Assembly (NCBI GenBank): GCA_015680685.1
Contig: MNCI01013895.1
Span: forward strand, 550,317 to 614,316
Reading direction: 5' to 3'
From: Gnetum montanum
Lineage: Eukaryota; Streptophyta; Gnetopsida; Gnetales; Gnetaceae
DNA length: 64,000 bases
Below the pieces are notes generated by a model. That model had not been told where the DNA came from. It saw nothing but the letters and a program-made list of their open reading frames with translations, and ran no database searches. The position numbers and the translations under genes were made by a program. Position 1 is the first letter of the stretch. Every line of letters begins with the position of its first letter. Positions 22,923-35,413 of this stretch are shown piece by piece.

Positions 22923-22989
22923 GATTAACTGAAATAGTTTGGTGTTGGACTTTGAATCCAACGACCTGGTTTCGAAGCCTGGTGGGACC
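22923..22989 (+). pseudogene. tRNA-Gln(TTG) pseudogene
   Basis: The anticodon arm TTGGA-CTTTGAA-TCCAA (22945-22961) is a perfect 5-bp stem with a 7-nt loop carrying anticodon TTG. It matches plant tRNA-Gln, as does the acceptor end GGTGGGACC (22981-22989). The 29 bases between the anticodon stem and the acceptor end keep exactly the length of a normal tRNA-Gln. The T stem is weak (CTGGT against CCTGG) and the D arm and 5' acceptor strand are truncated. It is therefore a decayed tRNA gene or the head of a tRNA-derived SINE. Confidence 0.55.
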
Positions 22990-23380
22990 TTACGGACCAT
23001 TTTAATTTAAAACCTATTAAACTTACAACTTTCATTTTTTTATGGAAATTAAAAAAAATAGGTGTGTTCAGCATCATTTCTGTATGTCCATAACGATTGG
23101 TTAATGTGATAAATAGTACGCATCTTCTACAAAAACAGCGGTAGCAATCATCTCTGCTATGTGCATTGGAATGCTGCATATACAGGCTTCTTTGTCCCTG
23201 AAAAACATAGCTAGTCCCTTCCTGGTACTTCATAATTAAAAATGGCGGTATGGAAACTTACCCACAGAGCTAATTCTTTCAGTAACAGTGAGAGAACAAT
23301 CGGGTGTGGTCTGAACAATAATTATACACTGACACATAGACAACGCAGAAGCAGAGAGGGATTTTTGAAGAAATGCAGTA

Positions 23381-23611
23381 TCATCTAGAATGGGGGTTCA
23401 ATCCGAGTCGAGATTTGAAAGAAGGACGAGAGCCCAAGGACGGACAAGCATCCTGATCTTTGTTTGAATCAGTCCCAGATTTGGGCCTGTGGGCCAGCAT
23501 TTCCTGAGCCATATGCTCATCTTCTTTTTTTATTTTCACCACCTGGCTGTGCACCGCAGAACCGTATCCATCCTGAGCTTTGCCGAACCCAAAATCCTCA
23601 GACCTGGCCAT
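23381..23611 (-). CDS. Candidate short protein (76 aa), unrecognised
   Basis: A minus-strand frame of 76 codons starting MARSEDFGFGKAQDGYG. It is hydrophilic and charged (KIKKEDEHM in the middle) and ends SRLGLNPHSR before a TGA. The context supports a real transcription unit: a TATA box (TATATAA, plus 23797-23803) about 190 bp upstream, a leader-like sequence, a start codon in a favourable context (TTCCATGGCC), and a donor-like GTAAGT shortly after the stop near 23265. An in-frame Met 17 codons upstream (23662) could give a 93-residue form. There is no signal peptide or membrane segment. I do not know the family; it could also be the first exon of something longer. Confidence 0.4.
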   Translation of the reverse strand: MARSEDFGFGKAQDGYGSAVHSQVVKIKKEDEHMAQEMLAHRPKSGTDSNKDQDACPSLGSRPSFKSRLGLNPHSR

Positions 23612-23796
23612 GGAAGAAATCACTTGAATCCCCTCAAAAACCGGGCTCAGAAATCCCAGCAACGGACCCAGAAAGCAAAACCCACAAAAACCAGAGATTC
23701 AAAAAATTTTCCAACAGCCTGAAAATTGCCCTCCCTCCTGAATGGAATGATGAACCAGGATTTTTCCTGAGACGAAACAGAAACAGCTCGTGCGGT

Positions 23797-23803
23797 TATA
23801 TAC
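23797..23803 (-). promoter_or_regulatory. Possible TATA box of the 76-aa reading frame
   Basis: TATATAA on the minus strand, about 190 bp upstream of the ATG at 23611, which leaves room for a leader of about 160 bases. Confidence 0.35.
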
Positions 23804-24225
23804 TACGGTAGAAAACGTGTGAAATGTGATGGGTAAATGGGCAAGCAAATGGGTCGTGAATCATGGAGCCACATTTGCTGACCAGAGTTTTGAAGATCAA
23901 TGAGACAAAGTTCTGAGAAGGAAATTCAGGCAATGTGGGAAAAATCCACTGTCGTGGCTGTCACACAAGTGGCTGCTATGCCGGTGTAATAGCAGAAACA
24001 GGCGTTGAACGTCTCTGCTGGATGGATGTGAAACAGCTATGTTTGGAAATGCAGGTTGCCATGGTAAGCACAGGCTGTGGCTCTGTCTGTGGCTTCTATG
24101 TTTGTTCTTATGCCCATGGTCATCTAGATAAATCATCATCTGGTTCGGAGCCAGCAAGTTATCCAACATGGTTTTTCTATTTCTGTTTCAAACGATAACC
24201 TTGGTAAAATATTTTTACCCGTTCC

Positions 24226-24255
24226 TAATGGTCGCTTATCAAAGAGCGACCATTA
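24226..24255. repeat. Perfect 11-bp inverted repeat (hairpin)
   Basis: TAATGGTCGCT and AGCGACCATTA flank an 8-base loop. It lies just before a SINE-like repeat. It may be a remnant of a small inverted-repeat transposon; no matching partner or target duplication is evident. Confidence 0.6.
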
Positions 24256-24269
24256 GTCACTAATGATAG

Positions 24270-24545
24270 GTGATTGTTTTTTAAGTCAGAAGAAGTGAGT
24301 TCAAACCTCGCCCAGCTCCTTGAGGTTAGGCTTTAGCTCATCCACGACCCTCCCTGGGTCCTCATCCATGAAACCCTTCTACAACCCTCCCTCCCAGGCC
24401 TCTACAACCCTCCCTCCCAGGCCTCATCTATAGGACCCATGAAACCCTTCTACAACCCTCCCTCCCGGGCCTCATCTATCTAGCAAACCTGGTGGGATAA
24501 GCATTGAGACTCCATGTGATGAGGCCTATAGGGACTGACTTCTTC
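24270..24545 (+). repeat. SINE-like repeat, diverged copy with internal duplications
   Basis: Starts GATAGGTGATTG, with a B-box-like GAGTTCAAACCTCG, then GGTTAGGCTTTAGCTCATCCAC, comparable to GGTTAGGCTTTCACTCATCTACC in the copy at 49985. The middle is expanded by repeats of ACAACCCTCCCTCCC (about 24383-24465). Confidence 0.45.
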
Positions 24546-25086
24546 TGGTGGCAGCTGCCATGAGAATCAGAATCATAAATTGTTAATTTCAAGTGATGTA
24601 TTTATAAAATGTGGCTCCCGTGTTCAATTTATCATGGCAATACATTGCATATATTTGGTATGATTATATAATACGGTTGTTGTAATTAAATAATTGAAAC
24701 AGCTAATATCGTGATATAGAAGTATATTGTTAATTAATTTTGAAATAACATAATTAGAAGGGCCAGGTTCTCGGTGCTATTCAGATCCTAATAATTCTGC
24801 TGCATGATCATATGCTTTTCAGAAGAATGATGTAAAGTTTACAGTAAAATTATGCCCGGCCATGACATTAATTCCTGCAACGGGCATACCAGTTCGAGCG
24901 GCCCGGGTGGCCGTCACACTCGAAAATTTTTACGGCCTCAGCAATATTGAAAAATTTGGACCATATGAAACTTGAAAAGTTCTACTTTGCATTTCATTGA
25001 CAGGTGGAGTTAATCCAATGAATCTTTTTTCAAGATTACGTTTATCTATGAATTGAATATAAATGCAGTAGAATGAATCACGATCC
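24546..25086. other. 3' flank of the aminopeptidase gene
   Basis: AT-rich, with no separate gene seen. The part nearest 25087 should include the 3' untranslated region of the minus-strand gene that ends there. Confidence 0.4.
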
Positions 25087-28000
25087 TCATGAAAGCAATG
25101 ATTCGATTTGATGCTTTTCCTTGGGAACTGAAGAAGTAAGGACCTGAAATTAATTTCAATAGAAAATATACTTTAGTGAATAACCAAAACACCAAAAATC
25201 AAAAATTCATTATTTGCATCTTAAAAACTGCAAAGCTTTTCAAAATGTATAATTTTATCATGAGGATTTGTGCATGAACTGTACCTCATAACCGTTATCA
25301 GTTATAAGTACTTCATCTTCTATTCTTATTCCAATTCCCCTGAACCTGTAAATGATAAGAAAACACTGTACTCCATGATTAGACATCTTCACACAGCTGC
25401 CCGAATGTCAAAAACAAAATTTTAAAACTTAACACATTACCTCTCAGGCACATTGCTATTAACTGGAATGTAAATGCCAGGTTCGATAGTGATAACCTGT
25501 TCAAGAACTAACTGTGAATGTCAGTAGCAAACCATACGAAGTAACATCTAGTAAAAGCAAATTAGTAATAAAAAATATTAGGCTTACGAGACCAGACATC
25601 CAAAATTCATCATATGGTTCTTTTCAAGGAAAGAAAAATGGCAAACTCCAAGAAATTAGCAACTTTATAGTGTTTTCTACTGCATCTTTCTTATACAAGT
25701 CAGCAGAGAGTTTCTTCATAATTTAACTATTAAATGGACAATTTGGTCAGACAATTTATAGGATTTTATTATTTTCACTGCATCCTTTCTGAATAAAAAA
25801 TGATATTTGCTTCATTATTTAGTTTCATTGGTAAATAACTCCATTGATTAACTTAATTTTAATTCGTCAAGACAAATAGTATCTTATACAAGAAAAGGAT
25901 TCAAGTCCTTAATTCATAAAATTATCTAGGGGAGTATGACAATGAAATATAACATAAATTGAATCAAATATAATTACCCTTAACTGAACTTTGGCAGTAA
26001 CAGTCAAAATATATAGGCTAGCATAAACTACTTCTGAGCTACAAATTTAACTTCTGATATCATACTATCATTTGAAGGTTTTGTTAATTCAAAAAATGAA
26101 GGCCAAGTGAGTACGGTGACGTACAACTCCTGGTTGCAGCAGTCGTCTGTAGCTAATTGAAGAACAATCATGAACGTCCATTCCAAGATAATGCCCTGCT
26201 TCAACGACAGTACTTAATATAAGAAATCATACACTGGCATTTTTACTGAATTATCAAACGGTAGTATGTTGTTCCATGAGAAGCTTCTCGACAGAAGGCT
26301 GATAACGGACGTGAGCAATAGCATCCAAAACTAATTTCTTTCTTCAAAATTGGTAATGGCAAAATTTTGATCCTTCTAACAAAGATACTACTACAAATCA
26401 ATAAATGATAAACATTTTTCAGTTGCAGGCTTCTGTCAAAAAGTTTACACAAATCAATTTCGTCAAATGTCATGAAAGTGCAAGCAGATATTAGAAACCA
26501 TACCAATAGATGTAGGATTGAATTGTTCAAAAGAGCCAGATGTTAATAAAGATTTTTTAAGAATTCCAAGTTCCATGAGGCCTTTCCGTAATAACTGTAC
26601 CTGTATTGGACAGAAAATTGTTATTGGAATTATGAAAATTTCTGACAGAAAAATCTGTGTTATGAAAGAAACAGAAACAAATAAAAATAAAATAAAAACC
26701 TCTAGTAAGGCAATGAAAGAATGCAAATGACGCTCAACAATAGTTATTGAGGTAGTATAGAGTATGCTTATCACCTTCTCCTCCTTCTTGCCAACAAATT
26801 AAGTCCCAACACATGCATGATCTAAGTCTAGTAAGCCCAACTCTATGAAATTTGCATACTTGACTAACTACTGGGACAAATATGTCCTGAATTACCACTA
26901 CTTTCATAAGATGTCAAATATGCAACTAGTCCAACTACTAAAACAATTCATTTAATTATTGATCTCAATTCAACAAATAATAAATAAACATTCTACTTAT
27001 TTAAAGTTAAACAAAACATCCTTTTAAAATGCCCAAAGTCTCCTTAAGCATGTGACATAATCTAACGGTGTACGGATGAAAATTGGAACTTGAAAAATTC
27101 GTTTTATAAACCTCAGATATCAAAGCATATGGCTTGTTGGTTAAGGCATGTAACTTACATCCTGCAAGTTACAGGTGTGATCTCAACAGGATGCCAAGAT
27201 ATATTAGCATTATGCCCAAGATTGTTAAGAGTCAACTAGTCCAACGGACCCATAAGATCTCAGATGTAATAAAAAGAGTTTTAGTTTCATTTCTCAAAGG
27301 AAAAAGATCTTTATTTGATATTTTCATCAAAGCAATCTAAATCCATTGATCTGCTTCTAAGAATTATTCCATGTTTTAATATGTTATTGTACCAAATCAT
27401 AAAATCATAATACAAACAAAGAAGAAGTTCACTTTTAACTTAAGATTTTCATTATAATTTCTCTAGTATCCTAAGTAAATAGGACAATATGTTATGGCAA
27501 GATTGCACATATCTGCATCAAACTAAGTATCCAGTTGCTAAACACTGAAAATATAATTTATGCAAGGAGCTCAAAGAAACAACAGAATCTCAAAATAAAA
27601 TGTGTAATGGTAGGTTTGGTACTTACAGAATGAGAATGTATTTCGCTCAAACTCGCTCCTGGTTTGCAAAGTTTCAAACACTCATTAGAAGTATTCAAAA
27701 CCAGATCATAGAGTTCCCACTGCAACCGATTTTTTTTTTTTAAATTGAAGTTAATAAGAATATCCAATTCAATAAAACATTGCCATTTTCTTTTACCTAG
27801 AATATTACACATACTCTAATAATCTCAGGACACTTTACATGGGAACTTCATTTGGAAATCATAAAAATGCTTCTGTTAGCAGGAGTTAATGCAACTGTCA
27901 AACAGTTTGCTAAATGGAAATGATGAAAGAAAAATGAGTATTAAGAAGGTGGAGAGTACTTGAGGAGGTGAAAAGGTGCCGCAGGGAGGCCATGTTCTAG

Positions 28001-31000
28001 TCAAATCACTGACATAACCATGAAATTCACAACCAACATCCATCAACACCATTTCCCCTTCTTTGATCTTGTTTGGTGCCAGCACAAAAGTAAACCATTA
28101 TTAACATGACAATATCTACAAAATACAATATAGATTTTACTATTTCCTAATTTAAATATCGTACTTCATTGTCATTTCTGCTGTAATGAATGACGGTTGC
28201 ATTTGACCCACCTCCAACAACTGGAGTAAAACTGTTAAAAAAAAAAGACAGCAAAAATAAATTGCTTTCAAATTTCAAGAACGAATCAGGTAACATATGT
28301 AAGATGAATGACATTTAAATATGAAGGTTATAATAGTTTAAAAAATGCAGAATTGTTATGTCAATTTGATATAATGGTCCCTCTGGCATTTATCTACGTA
28401 ATGTATGTCCTAAGGCTTATTGTATGTCCATGTAATATTGATATATTGATGGACGAACTAAGTTATGTAAACTGGGCATGATACCAGCCGTTTTCTTTTC
28501 CTTTTGTTTTTTCTTTTCTTTTTTTAAATTTGAATAACTAAATTGGAAAACTAATAATGGGTCTCTATATATGAACTGGTCTGGCTTGGATTTGGGTTCC
28601 TATATGAGTCAAATACTCAAATCCAAGTATTGTGTTACAGCTTATTTTGCTGGTGAAACACAGGTTGAGATCATTGTGCTGATTTGATTACTGCAATGAC
28701 ATTGAAGCCACGCCTTGTTCAATAGAATATGCCATCCTTATTGTCATAAAGTACATGTGTTCTTTGTTTTGTATATATTTTGCTTTTACGTTCTCTCATC
28801 TCTATTTCCGTTATTCGAGAAATAATTGTACTTCCTTCATAACAGGGTACTACAGCAATGACTAGTTTAGAAACATATGACGACTTCAAAATGTTGAAAC
28901 CGTGATTCTTGTCATTCGCTTTACAAGTATATGACTTCATTAGCTTAGAGACCCTAGCTTAAGATGCAATTCATCTAGAAGGAAATAGTTTTATTGTCAT
29001 CAAGAAATGGAACTTTGGATTTTATTTTATTTATGAGAGAATGTTTGGGATTAAATTACTGAAAATAAAAAAAAAAGTACAATCCAAGGCCACGAATGAA
29101 TGGCCAAACGAACCCACCCTCAAGGAGGGGGAAACAACCCCACCCCGGCACCCCGGAAGTAAATCCCACAACCCCAGCCCGCACACACACCACAACAACC
29201 CCCCCTCCCCCCACCAAAATGAAGAGAGTTGAGCAGCTCAAGGCATTCTTCCTCAAAAATGAACACCACCCGGCATGAGGTATGTACAATCAATAAAGTC
29301 AACAAAACGACACTTGAAGTCATGGAAATTTAAATTGTCCTGATCAGAAAAATATATAACAAGTACATTTTAAACAAAAGGTGATATTTCTCTTACGCCA
29401 TGCGTTGACCACCTCTGATTTTACACTCATATTCAATGGTGGCCGCCAGAACATGCTCACTTGGAAATTCTTTAGAAACAAACATAGTCTTCAAAAGTGC
29501 CTGCATTAAAAAATGGAAAATAATTCCAGAAAGCATAATTACCACATCGTTTAAATCACTGTTCCACAAATCAAAAATTCCGCTACTGTTACTTTCTAAT
29601 TCCTAGCAATATGAAGTGAATGCAATCACATTCAGCATCATACTCAGAAGAGCATAGATGTAAACAGGTGTGTGAAAACCATGAGGATCCACTGAAAGTA
29701 CAATTTCATATTAGAAATCAACGTCAGGATGCAATAAATATGGACTTTGGTTGCATGAATTATTGCAAATGTTGTCTATCATAAAATATTAAGAAAAATG
29801 TCATAACAAAATATCTGCTGCAATTGTAACAAATCTGAATGCTAAATTTTGCACAAAACAATAGAAAAGCAGTGAAACAAAACAAAAAATCATAAAATAA
29901 AAGAAAACCAAAGTGCTCATAAAATATGGATATCAACATATTCATAAAATGCGAAAAAAATTATCATAAATTTTCTCTAGTTATGAAACATTATTTGACT
30001 ATGAATGCAACAAAATATGCAAGCTATATATGGTACAATAATTTTGTAAGAAATTTTAGTTGAAAACTTCAAAATTTATAGCAAAGTTTAAAATTTTAAT
30101 TAGCTTATTCATGATCATTTCCGGTATCACAACAATAAATATCATTCAATTCCATTCCAACGGTTAATGAATTGGACAACATGACCATAAGAAGATTCCC
30201 TACCAATTTTGTGTTAAGAGATTTAAGGAAGACAATGCTGTATGAAAAAGCACAGACAAAATAACAGTAACTCAACAGAAAAATATACATAGGAATATAT
30301 CATTAATAGAAATTATTATATGATGACAATAAATATTGAATGAACCTGAGAGGCAATTGCAGCTGACTGTCGCATGAGGCTTATTTCATTTGCTGATTTT
30401 ACCAAACGAACCTCATGAGTATACCGTTCTAAATTAAGTACCCGAGATTCCTCTATAACCTTTTGGAAGGATAGCAAACTAGTATATTCCATCATCCCAG
30501 TCCTTGGATTATGATAAATATGGCATGCTTTTGAAATCATATCTGGAAGAATCTAGAACCCCATTTAAAAAGCTACATTAAAAATGGTATCCAGGGAATT
30601 CACCAAACAAAAGCAAGATGACAACTATTTCATATTATCACATTTTTCACTGACAATTTACATGTATTTTAGATTACTATCCTACAATCTTAACTTGTTT
30701 CATTCTATGAAATGTAATGCATCAGTTTGATAACTAATTTAACATGCAAGAACGGCAGCATTAGGTTTATCTAGGAAAATGAGACAGTTCACCTCATGCA
30801 ACTTTTCAATTGAATAAGCCTGGTCAGCCTTCAATGTATGTAACGCAGTAACAGAATCTGCAACCTTTCCCCACCATACCTTCTTCTGAATTACGATCAA
30901 ACAAAAAGTTAAGAGCCACCACAAAAGAAAACAATATGCAGAGTCAAGACACCTGACTCTTGAAACAAAAGTTGAATACTATATTTGAAAATGCACATAC

Positions 31001-33174
31001 GGCCATGTCCAAAGCAATTCATTAATCCATATAGATGAAAATCAAAGAAAATGTGAACTAAAAAAGGACATGAGAAACAGAGATGAATAATTGAAGAGAT
31101 GCAACCAATTTCAACATGATTATTTAGTGTTGAATTCGCACAAATAGAGAAAGAAAATTGATCAAACCAACCTCAAATAAATGCCATACGGCTATGATGA
31201 AGATGAAGATGATGAAATCTGAAAACCAACCCATGAAATATGCTTTTGATGTGCTAAAGGAAAATTTGGCTGACTAATTATAATTTATAATGATAAACTA
31301 ATAAAGATCCAAGATTGCAATATGCTGATACATTGAGAAATGTGCACAACCTAATGAAACAGAAGTTCAAGGTAATAAATACACTGAATCTAAAATCAGA
31401 AAATTCATTTAAATTTTAGATGAATAATTTAGTAATAAAATGATTAAGATACCTCTGAATCAAGTTCAGGCATAAACATACATAGACCAACTTCATTGCT
31501 GAGTACCGCAACACCTCCTGGTTGTTGACAACCAGTGAAATATGAATAGTCAGCATCCTGGCGAAAAGGATAAGGAACAACATTGGTCATCATTTTTACA
31601 GGAGCTGATGGAATGATGACAAGGCTCTTCTCAGGAAGCAACTGTAACAATTTTGCCCTTCTATCTCTATATTCCTGCTCTGTTATTCCAGGTGTTATTT
31701 CACCCTCTGCAACAAGCTAAAATTAAAAAAAGAAAAGACACAAATGTATCTCATTGTTACTTTTGAAATTAGCTTTTATGTCACAACTTGTACCTTTAAA
31801 AAACAAAAAACAATGCATAAAATAATAGAAACACAAGAACATTAATAAATTTTAAAGAGCAGATGAATATTTTAAATTAAAAACTGTCAACCATCGTCAT
31901 TCAAACTTTGGATAATCTACTCGACTCCAATGATCCTATTTTGCACCTCGCATCTTTCTAGGACACATTGATTTTAGCAAACAAAAGTTGCATCGCCTAG
32001 ATATGGAACATATGAAACACGAGCTAAACACTCAATGGTAAATGTTGACACTGTAAGTTACTACCGCCCATCTGTCCCAGTGCCAAATTTATGCACACAA
32101 ACAGGTCCTACCAATGAAATAAAGACCCTGTACACTGTGGACAGGTCATAAAATTAGTAGTTTCCATTTGGCAAATTTTAAAAAAAAATTAAGTATATTT
32201 ATGCAGCCACAAACCTAGGAAAATGAAACAGAAAAAGCATCACAATCATGCATAAAACATGGCAAACCATCTACTAAGAAAAAGAAGATCAATGCAGGAT
32301 CGAACAAAATTGGAAATTGATAAGATTCTTTCCAACGGTTTAACTTTTCCACAAACGTAATGGATATTATATTAGAATATCTAACTGCAATAAGACAGAA
32401 GCATTCAGCCTTGAAATGTTCTTCGGTTTTCTTCAAGTATCAAAGACCGTTAATTCCTTTATATTAAAGGTTATAAAAGATGTCCTTTAAATTGGGACTC
32501 TGGTAAAATGGTTAACTCTACTGAAGTGAACTTTGATGCAAAATCTCACCTGTGGATGTGTCTCTGCGGATGGTTGGCCTGCATCTACAATCGAATGCGA
32601 AGCTGTGCTGTACATGATGCATTTATTTGTCAACCTTTCAAGACCTTTGAAATGTGCCGCGCTCTGTCAATCATAATTTTATAGTGCATTAAGATTATTG
32701 CCACAAACAGATACAGGTTTCGCATATATTCAAATTTTAAAACATAGATACAGTGTAGGTACTTTCTCCAGAAGTTACAGAAAGTAAAACAATTCCACAT
32801 CAAAAAAAGATTAAGCAAAAGACAATAACTCAAAAAAGAGTTGGCCGCTTCTAACCTAATCATAAGTTTCATAACAAAGGTTAAAGAGCGTAATATGCCA
32901 GTGAAAAACCGATAAACGAAGTTTAATGACTTTAATCCATGCTTAGCTCATTAGAAACGCCGCAGACAGCAGTGATTTTGGAATTTTTCAAGTTCGTAAA
33001 GATACAGATCATACTTAATTCATTAGAATACAATAAGAAATTTGAAGGACTTACTCTCTGCTTTTTCCCACTTTGAACAAGGAAACTAGCAACAATCCCT
33101 CGGATGCCTGAAGCCATTAGCACTCTGCTCTTTCGATTTCTGGTTACTGTAAATTCGTAAGCCAAGGCGTTCAT
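25087..33174 (-). CDS. ICP55: Intermediate cleaving peptidase ICP55 / Xaa-Pro aminopeptidase 3-like
   Basis: An M24-family metallopeptidase that, in plants, removes N-terminal residues from imported mitochondrial precursors after the main presequence cut. I assembled 14 exons with GT-AG introns, giving 503 codons with no stop or frameshift: 33174-33055, 32663-32550, 31716-31453, 30885-30793, 30552-30346, 29500-29397, 28231-28165, 28067-27960, 27719-27627, 26600-26504, 26195-26125, 25496-25441, 25345-25285, 25143-25087. The first two exons are basic and hydroxylated, fitting a mitochondrial presequence. The aminopeptidase N domain includes FRQDADYSYFTGCQQPGG. Metal ligands are visible: Asp in VLMDVG, Asp in SDLTRTWPP, His in TSIGHYLG, Glu in TIEPG and Glu in RIEDEVL. 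The length is close to the Arabidopsis protein (about 493 residues). Start choice: the Met at 33174 is used; a second in-frame Met 19 codons later is possible. XPNPEP3-type paralogs cannot be excluded. Confidence 0.93.
27128..27190 (+). repeat. tRNA-like (SINE-derived) sequence in an intron
   Basis: TGGCTTGTTGGTTAAGGC resembles a polymerase III A box and AGGTGTGATCTCAAC a B box, about 30 bp apart. It lies in the 1-kb intron between exons 9 and 10 of the aminopeptidase gene, antisense to it. Confidence 0.45.
29110..29222. repeat. C-rich low-complexity tract
   Basis: A stretch rich in CCCCAC, CACACA and CCCCCC on the plus strand, G-rich on the transcribed strand's copy, inside the intron between exons 6 and 7 of the aminopeptidase gene. 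Overlapping long frames in this stretch come from its composition. Confidence 0.7.
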
Positions 33175-34329
33175 GCAATCACGTCCAGTATCAGCAAATC
33201 AAGATGTTTCTCAACATTTTAGAAATTCTTCGTACTGCTCTTTAAAGCGTACAGTTCACCCTCCGATTTGGCTACTCTAACTGTAATATCACCCGGTAAG
33301 CAAAAGCGTTCAAACAAAGAGACCGATATAAGCATATGAAATTTGCTTTTTTCTAATAAATAGAGGCAACATCTAAGTAAATTTTAGCTTCCTAGAACGA
33401 TTGAAATAATTCCCTTGAAATTGTTATAGCTGTAAACGATTAGATGAAAGGGGAAAGGGATCCAAGGTTGTTAATTCTGCTTAACCAAATCCTATGTCTG
33501 ACCACTGTATTTAAATTTCAATGGATTGAAAAAAAAGGATAAGTGAGGAAGACATGTTCTTCATCATCTACTTTGCTTTTCCACAAAATTTACATTTAGA
33601 ATTGATTTTTCGGAAGGTCAGTTTACCCTCTTTTTTTGAAATCAAAGACCCTCCACTACAATGGTTGAAACTTGAAATAATTTAACTAGTAGCAAAAAAG
33701 ACAGAAGACATGGTCTTATTAATTATCATAACCAAGGTATTATGTTTTCACCAAAATGGATTACAAAGTGCATTAACAAAGATGTTGTTTAGATGCTCCT
33801 CTTAAGAAACAAACTTATGCAAGAAAAACCTAAGAATGACATTTGGTTTAGAAAGATCGAGGAGGATTGGATGTTGTCCATGCATGTTATCTATCAAACT
33901 CATTTTTGTTGATATAATTTGTTGATTCGACTATGGTTTCTAAGGCCCTTGATATTAGCAGTTTCAATCATTGTTATTCTTTTTTAATTATTTGAAAGTG
34001 GACTCCCTCTTTTAATCCAACATCCTTTGAATTTTGAAGGGTTCTTGGTTTTGTTAAATTGTCAAATCTTGTATTGATTTTTGAAAAAGTTGAAAGGGAT
34101 ATTGTCTCTTGAATTAGGTCAATCAAGCATTTTGAAACCCTAGCTACAGCTAGTGGCTTTCGTAGAATTTGATATATGATTGAGGTGGATCTTGCATATT
34201 GGCAAAATTGATTATGTGCAAAATGTTGTTTATTATAATCTTCCAAATTTATTTATTCTCAGCTATTCCTACTCATTTAAGGAATCAAACTACTAGAGCA
34301 AGAATTAGCTCTCATCTCTCCTTATTAAG
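33175..34329. other. Upstream region of the aminopeptidase gene
   Basis: Should hold the promoter and 5' untranslated region of the minus-strand gene starting at 33174. I cannot single out a convincing TATA box. The rest is AT-rich with no supported gene. Confidence 0.4.
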
Positions 34330-34440
34330 GGAAGTCGTTCAATCAATTGATAGAGAGAAGAGTGTATCTATAGACTGTGCAAACAAAGCATAGACGATGA
34401 AAAACATATCTTTTTATTTTGTTCATCTTTGTCTTACATT
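34330..34440 (+). pseudogene. Possible LINE C-terminal zinc-binding remnant
   Basis: One frame reads LCKQSIDDEKHIFLFCSS, fitting the C...H...C part of the zf-RVT motif found at the end of plant non-LTR reverse transcriptases (typically CxxC...HLFxxC). Surrounding sequence is too decayed to extend the match. Confidence 0.35.
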
Positions 34441-34679
34441 TGAATAAATTATAATATTAATTATCATATGTTGATTACTTTCTTTCAAATTGACCCTATC
34501 TTCTTGGGGCATTACATCAATGATGTTTTCAACTTTATTCAAAATTGTATTGAGGCTTTGTAACTATCCAACAAGTTATGTGTGATTTCCTCGATGTAAT
34601 AAAAATGTCTAGTTTCTAGTTTCCAATATCTTTATTTCTTTGCTTGTGAAATCAAAGTTATTGACTTCGATGACTATTT

Positions 34680-34925
34680 ACCTTTTATTTCTTTCCTACA
34701 ACTCATGGTAAACAGAGAGGTATTTCCAAATGACCATGAGTTTACCATGACCTGTAGTAACGATGACCTTACCATGACTTATAGTCTACTTGTGATTTAT
34801 TTTTTCAATAGTCCCATGACTCATGGTTCACTTGTGGGCCAAATTTGAATTACAAAGAAGTACCATGTAGGCTAGACCATTTACCATGACTTGACTACAA
34901 CTCGTGGCTAGCTCATGGTACCACT
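34680..34925. repeat. Cluster of degenerate CCATGAC/GTCATGG motifs
   Basis: TACCATGAC, CTCATGGT and close variants recur about ten times in 250 bp in both orientations, with no fixed period. No coding or known element is recognised. Confidence 0.4.
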
Positions 34926-35379
34926 TTTTAGCAGTAGATTTGGACCCTTCATGCACATCGAAGGAGAAGCCCAAGCAGCTACAATCAATGTGGAGGAATC
35001 CCAGGAGCTTGACATTAACTTAATGGACATGGTAGAGGTCATCATGAGTGGTGACACTATATGGGAAGATCTCCATGCATTTTCTCCTCAATCATTTAAG
35101 GATCCACCCATGACTCAGCATGGAGGCCTTATTCAATCTCATACCAATGTGCCAGCCAGAAGTATCTTCTCCTCACACTGATTGAGTTTCAATATGCACA
35201 ATGTTCATCATGCAATGAAAATCCTCTACGTACCTACTAATCAACTTAAAACTAGCCAATGAAAAAAAATGGTAGAAGAGAAGGTAGATGTGAATAAGGA
35301 AATGGGCACCATCATGAGAGAATTTGAATTAGGTAATGCTAATGACAACATGGTCATGATGGGGAGCATGAGGACCAGG
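34926..35379 (+). other. Unrecognised stretch with an 88-codon open frame
   Basis: A frame open from 34915 to 35181 encodes acidic text (EESQELDINLMDMVEV) that I do not recognise. It lies upstream of the gag-like fragment interrupted by element B and may be the N-terminal part of the same old element or unrelated DNA. Confidence 0.25.
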
Positions 35380-35413
35380 ATGATTATGATGAAGTATTGC
35401 TTGCCATAAGTAG
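35380..35413 (+). pseudogene. Left half of a gag-like fragment split by element B
   Basis: The text DDYDEVLLAIS directly before the insertion resembles DYDSDEPLLATWS in the gag of element B (near 37230). The homology resumes on the other side of element B at 49504. The last five bases, AGTAG (35409-35413), are one copy of the target duplication. Confidence 0.65.

Noticed and set aside
29041-29323. Several overlapping proline- or glycine-rich open frames on both strands
   Set aside because: They arise from a C-rich low-complexity tract inside an intron of the aminopeptidase gene.
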